A stretch of 64,000 bases of DNA, from contig NC_134028.1 of the NCBI RefSeq assembly GCF_964204645.1, forward strand, positions 25,766,153-25,830,152. The letters are read 5' to 3'. Shown piece after piece: positions 36,771 to 47,704 of this stretch. This stretch comes from Tubulanus polymorphus. Its lineage: Eukaryota; Nemertea; Palaeonemertea; Tubulaniformes; Tubulanidae. How positions within the stretch are numbered: the stretch's first letter is position 1; each line of letters opens with the position of its first letter. Both the position numbers and the translations under genes were made by a program. The notes beneath the pieces are model-generated. The model saw only the letters and a program-made list of their open reading frames with translations, made no database searches and had not been told where the DNA came from.

Positions 36771-37359
36771 AGCTCAGCGGGACCTGCAGCGGGATGAACG
36801 ATCAATCCGTATCATAGTTCATATATAATGACGAGCTTCCACGAAAACTTGTGCATGATCCGAACGCCTGGAAATGAATACATGTAGTCCTTTCCGTCCT
36901 TAATACGGTTATCAAACAATGAACAACAAATATAACGATTAAGTTTCAATATAATTATGATTATATTCAATCTTTTCACCCAAAACGCTTTAAGGTTCGA
37001 ATATCCTCCATATATTTTTACTCATTGATATTTACAATTGAATTTATTAACAGAAAAAAAATCACTATCATTTTTTACACGCCGACGAAGACAATTCATT
37101 TTCATGATCAGACGAGAAAAACTATAATAAATAACATAGAAATTTATCATTCCAGTGAAAATACAAGACTCCAGCCGAGTCAGTTGCGCATGAAATATTT
37201 ATGATGCTGTTGCAACAAACTCTGACAAAGGACGAAACCAACAAATATAAACCTGTTCAAATATCAATATTCACCTTGCTGTAGAATTTAAATGCATTCA
37301 TTTTTTATGCATGCAGAAAATCGAAAAAAACCCACACTGATCATGTTAACCCAAGACTA

Positions 37360-37515
37360 GTAAGTCACTGATAACAGCGGTTTAGTCAGTGACCAGGCTA
37401 AGGGTTACTCAGTGACCGGACTATGGTCTTGTTAGCAACTGTACTGACATCTCGTCAGTAACTGGCCTGGTCTAGTCAGTAAGCAGACGGCGGTCTAATC
37501 AGAAACTAGACTATG
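37360..37515. repeat. Degenerate tandem repeat with AGTCAGTGACC-like units
   Basis: Words such as AAGTCACTGA, AGTCAGTGACCAGG, CTCAGTGACCGGAC, CGTCAGTAACTGGCC and AGTCAGTAAGCAGAC recur every 20-35 nt. It lies just downstream of USO1 on its coding strand, possibly in the 3' UTR. Confidence 0.4.
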
Positions 37516-37779
37516 GTGATTGCTCCTATATAGGGTCTAGTAAGCTAATGTACGGTTTCATGATCAGATATCTAAATCTTAGGTTTCTAACTAAACCAAG
37601 CTTATAACAAAACACAATACTATTCTGTGGCGTTAATCAAAAGATGAATTTTTAGGTATCAGCAAAAATTGAATTCAATAGGTTTAGTTATCGAAGTCAA
37701 ATTTCTGATATTTTCTTAATGTTTTTAAATCCTGCATCGAAAGCACATGGTTTTTTTAAAAATAAAATCTAAACGTTGC

Positions 37780-40700
37780 TTATACTGGTTCACCATCTTC
37801 CAGGTCTAAATCATCATCTTCATCACCGAAATCATCATCGTCGTCATCATCATCATCTTCAATCTATGGACGAGAAGAGTAAAATTTGATAGTAGATTAT
37901 GTCTAAAAGCTAAAAGCAATGGAAGATAATATTCTGATAATAGACGAAAACAACAAAATCTGACTGGTAGACTAATATTGATCACAAAATTTTTGGTTTC
38001 TCTGATGATGGTGTTTAATCAAAACTCTGAAACTGTTATGAAAATAAACTATTAAATCATCAACAGTGGGTTTTGTTCATTAACTACAACCAAATCAGTT
38101 TCGTTGATGTTTTAGATAAATTTCTTCCGTCCATCTCCAGAGATTTATTTAGAACTGGCTGGATAGAACTAACCTTTCCACCACCTCAGGTTAACTCAAT
38201 TTGTTCGTTAAATCATCATATTGCGGTCTTACATATACATCGACTGCGAAAGGTGTGAATTGATTTTAAGCATGAGACTAGACAATAAATAATTCTTACC
38301 TTATCTCCTAATTCTTTTAATCGTTCTCGGTATTTTTTTAGTTTGACCTCTTGGTCGGCCATTAGCACCAGTAAATCTTCCTGCTCTTTCCTGATCGTAT
38401 CTAGGTCTTCTTCAACTAGTTTCTTCTCACTCACCAATTTCTCATTAGCGTCTTCGCATTTCTGAAGAATACACGCATTGATATGAAATACATGTATCTT
38501 AATAATCTGTAGCATCGAAATACAGAGGAACCTCATAACAACAAATTTCTGGACCCAGTTCTAGATTCAACTTTTGAGTTAATAAAAATATTGGCAACAA
38601 ACTTATTTTAGCTGTTAAGTGAATTGTGTAATGAGAATTGTGGATGAAATGGATCCAGGTGACCAGGGGCATCAGTTGCTCAAAGTTGGATAAAGATAAC
38701 CAACTGATGAGGGATCATTCATTTATTACGTACGCATTAAATTTGACTTTTTCAACCCCCCTGTAGGCAAAATCGGCCATTTTTTTCATATACATTAAGC
38801 ATTACAGTACGCAATTGCACTGACCCCTCACCCCTCCCCTAATGCGTACGTAATAAATGAATGATCCCTAAATATCATCGTAACAATGAACTTTTAATTG
38901 TCAGTGTCATCTACCGGTTAACTCTGACCAACTTTTGAGCATCTGCCCCCAGAAAACGTATTTTTATCAATAAATACCTACATCCAAGTTTGTTACGACG
39001 TTCCAATGCAAATTCTTTTAAAATCACTGCACATACCTGGCATTTATCGATATATGTCATGTTATCTTCGTTTGATTTTTTAATACGATCCAGTAAGGTT
39101 TGCTTTTCGGTTTCTAACTGTGATTTCTCGGCTTCGACCGACGTCAGTTTAGATTCGAGGTTCGAGATCCGAGACGTCATCTCGCTAGACTCACCGCCAC
39201 TATCGGTTTCACTATTTGACTGTAGTTTCTGAAATGAGAAATATAAGTTTTTATTCGTTTTGAAATACAGTAGACTCTGCTTACTTTGGATCTCGCGGGA
39301 CCGGTAAATTCTCTCCGAGGAAGTACGCAAATTCCGGTTCAGACAGAGCAGGGATGGGTCAAGCGAACTTGAAATATATCGCCTGGGGCACATGATAATC
39401 TGAGGCAATCAACTCCGGAGTAACCAAAGACTACTCTAAATAGTAGTTTATTTCTGCTGTGGGCTAATATGCCCTTCAATGCATAGTTCATTTTGCCCAT
39501 TATACGTGAGTGACTCAGCAAAATCGATTGTGTTGTAATATACTGTTTTCAAAGAAGAAATTTGTTGTTGTGATTTCGTTGTGGCCGGTTTATCGATTGT
39601 TTGACTCTCTACCAAAAGACTGCAGTTTATTCTAAATTCTTGTTGAACTTTTATTTCTACTCACTAAATTTTCCAGTTGTTTAGTTGCTTCCGCATAATT
39701 ACTATTGACCGTTTCGAATTCTGCTGTTTTCGCGCGTAACGTTTCCTGAACTTGATTCAATTCTTGTTGTAAGTGAGAAACTCTGTTTTCTAAGTCGGTC
39801 GCGATCGAAGTCGAATCTTCTAATCCGTTCACTAACAACGGGTTAGCAGTTTCCGTCGAATTCACAGCGTTTTTCTACAAGAAATAGCAACAACTGTACT
39901 AGTAACAATCCTCAGTATGACCGGTAGACCAATATTAACTTCAGCATTTCAGAGTTAATGAGCAAAAGCCACAATTGGTGATTAAACAATTTATTCTGAC
40001 AATTTCGAAGTTTTGACTAAACTTCATCATCAGAAAAACAAGAAAAAATCTTTTTCATTTCTCTGGTGAAGTTTAGTCAAAACTTTGAAACTGTCAAGAT
40101 AAATTGTTAAATCAACCACTGTGGGTTTTGCTCATTAAACCTGAGTATGATTTTCAATCGGTTGTAAGTAACTCACCAGTGTCTCTATCTCTTTATCTCG
40201 TTCTTCTAATTGTTTCCGCTGACTTTCGACGTAATTTCTCAATTCTACCAATTCGTCCGAGTTCTCCGAAGACTGGGCCGACGAGGCTGAACTTGTACCT
40301 AAATAAATACCGATTACATTATGTAAATTACGATTCAATGCATCAAACTCTGAACTGAAAAAGACAAATACCGTTTTGTATAAGAAAGAAAAACCCAACA
40401 TGTATGCTTATTTCCTATCTATTTGTTTTCCCTTTAGGGTGCCTGATATTACAAACTTAGCTTTCTTCTGGTTGCCCCGCTTTTATTTTACAACAACAGC
40501 GTGCTTGGGAGCCGCATTTCTTTAATACGAAGAAAGGAAGTCATTTGTCTAAGGAAACCAACCTTTTTGTATCTTCAGCAGAGAATTTTGGTCTTTAAGT
40601 TGTTGCATCTGTTCGGCCGTTTCAGCGAGTTTATTCTCAGTGTCGGTGAATTGTTGTTTTAATTTCGCGTGTTCGGCTTTCAGTTTGTTCAACGCCGTGT

Positions 40701-43700
40701 CCTGTTCGCGGATCAATTCTTTATACTGAACGACGATGTCCTCGTGTTGCGAGAAACTGCGTCTTTGCTCCAATTCACCTTCTTCTAGCGGATGGACGGC
40801 CTTCAATACTTCATCTGTAACAAACACAAATACACGTAAAGTAAAACCTCCGTGAAAACCTCTCCACAGTAAAAGTTTCGCCCAGAACCGAACGCGTTCG
40901 TTGACAAGAAGATTTACTGTATTATAATACGGACCCAAGTTTGTCTATTGCAAAACATTATTATTTTCATCACTTACTCTCTAAGGCTCGGTAGATTTTC
41001 GTGAATTCGTAATCGAAGATCACTTCGTTCGGCTGTTTATACTGAACGTGCGGGCGTTTAGCAGCTTTACTATATCCTTCGACCTTCGACACTTGACTCA
41101 ATTTATCCGAATACATCTCTAAACCGATGCGCTTCTCGATCACCTGACGAAGCGTTTCCCTAGAAAAAAACACAAAAGCAGCCATGAAATTAGTTCATCA
41201 TTCCGTCGTTGATCGGTAAACGTTTTCCCCATGAGGTAGAATTACATACTTTGTGTAACCAGCGGTCTCATCATTATTGTATAGGACGCTGATTCCCAAT
41301 AGAAACGCGCACAGACCCTGAACAAGCACTTCCTGTTCATCGCCGTCTGACGCTGATATCTGCGAAATGAGCTATTCACGAAAGGTCAAGGTATTCAATT
41401 TGAATAAGCTGAATAATTTAATTATGTCTCTGAAGAACGTCCGAATTGTTTTCCCCGACTTGATCTGCTTAAAATCCACTTGATTAACTGTCAAATATGT
41501 TTGACAGAAACTGTTTAAGTTGTTGTCAAATGTGACGGAAACTGTTTGATTTTACACACAATCTAGCAATCTCAATTAATTTCCCAGACTTTCAGCTTTT
41601 TCTACACAATTCCCTGACTTTTCACTGATAGAATGTTTAAAACGAAACTCATTTCATCATTTAAAGGATACATAAGGCACATTTGATTCATTGGAGAGGA
41701 ATGCTTGTACGCAGGCGGTGCTATTACACAACCAATTACACAACAGCTGCAACAAACCAACTTTAGTCTGGAACTTAGCTCCCTGTAACAAATAGAACAC
41801 GTTCTCAGCTTATCTTCATTCATTAAGGTATGATTTGAATTTCTTTAAACACCCCACTTTCTTGTATGCAAAATCGACCATTTTGTACTAGCCAATACTT
41901 AAAGAATTACAATACGTAATTACATTAACCCTTTCTCCCTCCCCCTAAGCTTACGTCATAAATGAATGACCCTCACAGTTAACCGTGCCTAACGGGAGTG
42001 GCACCGGGATCGGAAAAATAAGATAAGAAATCAGAAAAAAATTCCTTTTATCTGAGTTAGTGAAAGGTCTGAGTTAGTGAAAGGTCTGAGTTAGATTAGG
42101 AGTTAGATGAGGTTTACTTGAGCCAGTTTCACAACCTTTGAGTTAGTATTTGACTCCATAGTTGAAAATGACCTAGTTTTAACAAGGAAGTTATATCCAA
42201 CTCATTTCTGATGTGGAAACGCTGGATCCTGTTGATGAAAAAGTCCCGATGATTTCATGATTGATAATTACCTGGCCGAGAATATTGATACATTGTTGCA
42301 GTAATGAGACAGGAGGATTGCCGAGACTCGTCGCCAGTTGAACGCGCAGTAGTTGCTCTTTTTGACTCGGGTTATCGAGGGTAGAGTGCAACAGAGCGAT
42401 CGCAGCGCACCACGTCGACAGAGAATCTGAACTGAATAATCCACCGCATAACAGCTGACCAGCAGATATTGTATTCACTACAAAACCAGAGACACAATGA
42501 TTAATTATCTTTATATAATATGACAATCATGGTTCCCACAGTTACATGAATTCAATATTGCTAAGTTTTTCCCAAGTATTACATGGGTGATTTTATTTTC
42601 AATTTTCCCAAATGAAAATGGGAATGCCCCATGCCACCACACTGCAGGGAGGTTAACATTTTAGTGGTGACTTGTTGATAAAGGTGAAGAAAGTGAGCCG
42701 CTGGGTAAGACCGATGCTGTGATGTGTAAAATAAATTTCCCAAATATTTGCCAGATAAGAGGAAAATCGATTTAATTCCAGAATATTTCCAAACCTTGAA
42801 ATATAACGTACTTCCCCGAGTTGGAAAACATGAGATGGTTGAATATAACTTACCATCAGCAGATGCTGGTAATAATGTTTGAACGATCTGCGACTGACCG
42901 AGTTCGTTTTTATACAGAAACGACTGGAAGCAGTAGAGAACGGCGCAGCGTAATACGAACGGCTGTTTCTCGTTAACCATCGACATCAATAACACCACAA
43001 TAGCCGGTCTAAAACAACAACACATCAGAGATAATCCCGATTTTTCCTTTGTATTGCAGGGTCTTATTGAGTAAGAGATTAGGCAGCTACTGGTAATAAA
43101 CAGATCTATTTATTTGTCTTCCAGTGGACTCTGATCTTTCAAGAGACACGACACGTACCTAGGTGGATTCGATGGTGCCATAACCGATGCGAAGAATTCC
43201 TGATTCGGTGTATTACCACGGATTATCTCTGATACAGTGTTTATTGTCTGTAATAAATCATCATATTCATGTACACAGTATTTGCCACGCAGGGTTCTGG
43301 AGGGGTGGTGGCAACCCTCGCCAATTTTACAATTACCCCTCAGAAAAATCAGCTTCCCGTTCAAAAATCTGCTGCCGCAGTAGAGGAGTTGATATCAATG
43401 TTCCATGTCAATATATTATGATTGCTTACAATTGCTTTATACAATAATAAGTCTATGCGAAATTACACCAAGATGACACTTTAAACGCTTAATAGCGTTT
43501 GGTGTCCATGCTGTTGCACTCTAAATGCATTCAGCCCCTCTAAATGCCAGCATATGGAGAATGCGTATAAAAAGTTTTTTCATAATACGGTATGGAATTA
43601 TTTAACAAAGAGTTGTGTTTTTTAATGAAGTTACCTCGGTAAGAACATCAGCTGGTACACCACTAGCCATTAGAATAGAACATAACTGTTGCAATAAACC

Positions 43701-45894
43701 TACAATATGAGAATAAACTCCTTCAATTATTGAACCAGCTGACAATTTATACGATATCTCAACAATGAGAATCTATTCCTGTAATGTCAAACATACACTA
43801 GACCAGTAAACTGTTACTCACCACACTGATTCATGACTTTCTGACAACTGAGAATCTGTTGGGCCGGACTACTAGGTGAAACAAGGGCACGCACAACCTG
43901 AAATTAAATCGTCGAACGATGAAAACCATCAGCAGAATCCCAAAAGGCTTCCATTAGTCGATGACTAATTTTCTACTACAGCATCTTAATAGTCATCTTC
44001 AGTTACAAATAAATATTTGAAAAACATCTCACTCAGAAATCCAAATTACTAACCTAAATCAGGGTCCAGTTTCACGAAAAAGTTTTAGCCTAAAACGGTC
44101 AAGTTTGAATTGTTGTCCTCATTGAAAACATGAAGTAACCAATGGCAATTACACCAAAAATTTGAGTTTAACTTTTTCGTGAAACCGGGCCCTGGGCTGA
44201 TAGAAGAATTCTCATATCTTACCTGTAGCATCAGATGAATATTAGTGACTTTTTGAGCGCTCCAGCCGCCCTGAGGGCTCTTCTCAACGGGCTGTAACTC
44301 GAAGAACGGAGCGATTTTCTGGATGTAACTTCCCTCTTTGAAGAAGTTCTGATTTGAGGCGTTGTTTTTCAAGAGGTTTAACAGTAACAGTAGACAATCC
44401 TCAACTACGATACCTGCGCACAACAAAGCAATAATTTTTTATAAAAATATATTCATACATAATAGACAGGGTGGCGCCACCTTCCCCCGTTTTACAAATC
44501 CCCTGAGTTTCCCATGTCATAACACAAAATTCCCAGAGGGAATCGCCGGTAGGTGAATGGAGATACAAATGACGTAGGCCTATCGATAAAGAAAGGCATG
44601 GTCAAATAAAATAGGGCTATCTAAATTCCCTCAGTTTTCCCTGATTTTTTTAATAGATTTCTCTGATTCCCTGAGTTTTCCAGGTCTGATCAGGGGCTAT
44701 CCTAAAAAATAGGATGCCACAATTTTCTTGTAATATTTACCTCCGTCACTATTGTCTTCCTCGCGTATTATTTCCAGTAATCTTTCGAACGCGTTTTCAA
44801 AAGCAACAATTTTCTGTATATTCGCGTTACCCTTCGTCAGTTGTTGCAAAAGCAAAAGACCCTGAAACATATAAAGACCACAACTTAGAAAATCATCACT
44901 TTAATATTTCTCCTCTTGGCTCCGGGATACTGGAAAATTGACTTACATCATTTCTGATAACTTCTCGACTGTCCGACAGTAGATCCATCATTTTTGAAAC
45001 GCCCATCGGGCTGACCAGGACGACTTCTTGCAAATCTTTACATCTATTCCCCAATAACGTAATCAGAAGCTTCACAGTTGGCCATCGCACGTGGAAATCG
45101 TACTCCTAAAAATTGGTCGAATCAATTTCTACCGAATCAAACGATTTTAATTACAAATTTGAAGAAAAATGTGTAGTTAATTTACCTCTAAAAGGGACAG
45201 TAACATCTGTACATTTTCCTGTTTTTTAATGAATATTTCCGTGAATTGGCCGCCTAAATCTTCCGGATAATTAGGATCCAAAACGGCAATGTTGTCTGAA
45301 AACGGATACATCAAGATAATAAATAAACGTCCCAAAATCGAAAGATTTTAATTTTCAAACAAATTTCTCCCTTGTATGAAAGTTTTCTCACCCTGTTCTT
45401 CATTAGGTTCGTTTGACATGATGTTACACAACGTTTCAAGCGCGTATCCAATAATTTCAGGATCTCCTCTGGAGAAATAAGAGAAAGAGCAGATGATTCT
45501 ACAGAATATCGAATATATCAAACTCAAGCTTCAAGCTGATACAATGAATGAAATGTGTCAACGCTATTTGAAATCATGTTTATTTAATAGCAGACAACAT
45601 GATGTAAACGATCATTGATGTTAAATAAGTTTACACAGAATTTCATTTCTTACATCTGTTACTAATAAGCGGTGAATTAAAAATCACAGAAAAGATGAAA
45701 AGGGTTTGTAAAAATTTCAATGTCAATAGAAATTAAAATTTAATACCTGTCAACTGCCAGCACGTTTAGCAGTATTTCCATGCTTTGAGTGCCTACTTCA
45801 AGGCAATATTTCTAAATGAAAAAAATTTGTTCTTTAAATAGGTGTACACCTATCTGTTATCAATTTATATAATAATACAATAATGACAACGATT

Positions 45895-45935
<41 letters not shown>

Positions 45936-47066
45936 AGATTTATAAAGTGCTTGTTTCTCATTAGTTCATCGGCGCTGAGATGGTGCATAGTCACCATATG
46001 CACATTGAACCAAGAAATGTTTTAATGATCGTTTAAACTGGTTGATGTCGCGAATATCTCAGGAGAGTGTGATCGACGTTGCTCCAAACTGAAGCAGCTA
46101 TTGCAAATGACTGAATGTAACAATTTTGAAATGAGGTTTAAACTGGCAAAGTCTTCGATGTGATGAAGTTGGCCAATAAGCAGTAGAAGGTAGAGATAAT
46201 ACACACTCTTGAAAGTGACTTCAGAGCGCGGACTGCATCTCTCCTGTCATCTAACAACGTTGATGATTGCACTCGATCGCATAACCTTTCAACCTGAAAC
46301 ACAAAAACAAATCTATATCAAATTCATCGCACATCATATCATGACATGTTCCAAAATGTTTTAGCATGTCGAGTTCATTCGCCTTAATCTAAAACTCGTC
46401 TGTGGTTTGGTTTCACGATCGGATAATTTCCTGAACCACATCGAGGTATTAGCCTATCCATCCAATTGTTAGAGCTTACCACAAACGATTAGGCAACTAT
46501 CTTATTTTAAGGATTGTAAGGATAAATGTTGCTTGGAGCAATATTGTGCTCTAAAGTTCTAGGAAAGTCTTTTCATTTTTGTGTCTTTGATTTTTTTTTG
46601 GACATTTGCATTGGCCATAATGAAGTCAAATTTGAGATATGCGTTCAAAAGTTCGAAATATCCACAAAAAATCGATGACTCAAAAATAGACTAAGGCAGC
46701 AGTTCATTTAGGCCACTATCAACAAGTGTTAAAAATATCAATCTCTGTCTCTGAGGCCTAGTCCAGCTTTATCTGAATACATGAGTATAAGAACAGGACA
46801 AAATTCGAGGTTTTGAGGAAACTGTCATTCTATTCTAGAGTCAGCGAAACTGAAAGCAGATGCTTTGACAGATCGTAGACGTTTCTAATCGATATTTAGC
46901 ACGACCGCTGCCGGTATCAATCTGGACTATTCCACTGTCGCTGACCACTTAGACAGATTTTTGAAACTAAGACATTTAGATTGTCTAATCAACTTACAGT
47001 TTCTGCCCCAGTAGGCTGGCCCCCGCTTTCCTGATTTGCGCCCAAATATTTGCGGAAATAATCCAT
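37780..47066 (-). CDS. USO1: USO1 / p115 golgin vesicle-tethering factor
   Basis: Twenty-two exons give 968 aa (human 962): 46998-47066, 46207-46293, 45747-45811, 45392-45468, 45186-45295, 44947-45105, 44741-44861, 44223-44413, 43822-43897, 43635-43699, 43159-43247, 42854-43008, 42272-42477, 41672-41782, 41250-41371, 40978-41159, 40563-40814, 40177-40298, 39665-39874, 39037-39228, 38300-38461 and 37780-37863. p115 tethers COPI/COPII vesicles at the ER-Golgi interface downstream of Rab1 and engages SNAREs. The armadillo-like globular head fills about residues 1-628 (LCDRV-SSTLLDDRR, EIIGYALETL, YSKAAKRP). The coiled-coil tail (about 645-935) includes DLLVLMADQE. The acidic C-terminus (Asp run from 944, ending LEDGEPV) matches the GM130/giantin-binding tail. 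The start peptide MDYFRKYLG is family-typical. All phases agree. Confidence 0.98.
37975..38085. mobile_element. Foldback MITE family 2, diverged copy (USO1 intron)
   Basis: It contains GTTTAATCAAAACTCTGAAACTGT...TAAACTATTAAATCATCAACAGTGGGTTTTG, matching the right arm of 39943-40137. The left arm is eroded. Confidence 0.5.
38664..38952. mobile_element. Nested MITEs: inner 38710-38869 inside outer 38664-38952
   Basis: The inner element has arms AGGGATCATTCATTTATTAC plus GTACGCATTA and the exact reverse pattern at its right end. The outer element has CAGGGGCATC...GCTCAAAGTTGG and, beyond the inner copy, CCAACTTTTGAGC...GCCCCCAG. The geometry shows the inner element inserted into an older one. 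Both lie in the USO1 intron between 38461 and 39037. Confidence 0.65.
39943..40137. mobile_element. Foldback MITE family 2, most complete copy (USO1 intron)
   Basis: The left arm has GAGTTAATGAGCAAAAGCCAC, AAACAATTTATTCTGACA and TTGACTAAACTTCATC. The right arm is its reverse complement (GAAGTTTAGTCAAAACTTTG ... GTGGGTTTTGCTCATTAA). Arms are about 80 nt with a short loop. It sits in the intron between 39874 and 40177, so it nearly fills that intron. Confidence 0.7.
41868..41975. mobile_element. Partial second copy of the inner MITE at 38710
   Basis: GCAAAATCGACCATTTT and, at the right end, CTTACGTCATAAATGAATGACCCT match the corresponding parts of 38710-38869. The left terminus is missing. In a USO1 intron. 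Confidence 0.5.
44060..44194. mobile_element. Short MITE, 135 bp, in a USO1 intron
   Basis: The ends CAGGGTCCAGTTTCACGAAA and TTTCGTGAAACCGGGCCCTG are inverted repeats of about 25 bp. The interior is non-coding. The GTTTCAC core resembles the ends of the foldback element at 5332-6229, so they may be relatives. Confidence 0.65.
44466..44690. repeat. Second copy of the CCCTGA/TTTTCC dispersed element
   Basis: GGGTGGCGCCACCTTCCCCC is followed by repeated TTCCC, CCCTGA and TTTTCC words, as at 4215-4505. Located in the USO1 intron between 44413 and 44741. Boundaries uncertain. Confidence 0.4.
45895..45935. repeat. (AAT)n microsatellite
   Basis: About twelve uninterrupted AAT trinucleotides in the USO1 intron between exons 2 and 3. 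Confidence 0.9.
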
Positions 47067-47704
47067 TTTCTATAATTTTTGACAAGAGCAGAGTAAGACT
47101 TCCGGGTTGAAGTGACGCATGCGTACGCGACGTGGCATAGCTGTTTTGCACCTGTATTCCGATAGATGGCGAGTGTGTGAACGATGCAAATGTGCAGATT
47201 TATCAACGACCGCGGGTTACTAGATCAACAAGGCTGCTCGAAGTGGGATTATCAAAATAGTAAAAACGAATACGTATACTTTCAGTGTTTATACTGTATT
47301 TCAGTGTAAATATTGTTGTCTATTTTGATTTAAACAGATCTGATCTTTTGTTTATAAGTCGTAGAAAAGAGCTAAAAGACAAGTGATCTACGTCGAGGTT
47401 AGGGAATACTACTAGTAGTTCGGGAACCTGAATCCAGTGATCAACCCCTCTTCGATCCTCGTTAGGTGTAGGCCTATCCAACTGCGTATAACATCAGACA
47501 CCAAGGTTATCTTGCATGAAAACGAAAAACAAAAATTTCTTGATTTTTTTTTTCATTAATATGTATTTAATCAAATGTTTTCACTTAAAATGGTACACGA
47601 TGAAATAATGGCCTGAAATAATAGCGAAATAATAGCTAGCGTTAATAAATACACCATTTATTCAAATCTATCATTTAATTGCATAAGATCATTGATTGAG
47701 AGCA
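47067..47704 (-). promoter_or_regulatory. USO1 upstream region and 3' flank of the protease gene
   Basis: Between the USO1 ATG and the protease stop there are 638 bp. About 50-65 bp upstream of the USO1 ATG a GC-rich patch has GACGCATGCGTACGCGAC (47114-47131), close to an NRF1-type GCGCATGCGC site. The protease polyadenylation signal is at 47657-47662. Promoter role inferred. Confidence 0.4.
47657..47662 (-). terminator. Polyadenylation signal AATAAA for the mosaic protease
   Basis: TTTATT on the plus strand reads AATAAA on the minus strand, 43 nt beyond the stop codon of the protease. The cleavage site is not identifiable. Confidence 0.5.

Larger units (their letters stand above)
34216..37779. 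other. Intergenic between the orphan gene and USO1
   Basis: It holds the promoter side of the minus-strand orphan gene and the 3' flank of USO1. A foldback sequence is at 36627-36770, and a degenerate AGTCAGTGACC-type tandem array at about 37360-37510. A possible minus-strand AATAAA for USO1 is near 37044-37049. No further coding sequence is supported. Confidence 0.5.

Noticed and set aside
41250-41359. USO1 exon 15 beginning at the nearer acceptor (41360)
   Set aside because: Starting at 41371 restores LISQ, which aligns with the conserved LTGQ-type segment of the family and keeps frame.
42579-43025. 148-residue minus-strand frame as a full exon
   Set aside because: Homology to p115 stops at the donor at 42853-42854; downstream residues are intronic.
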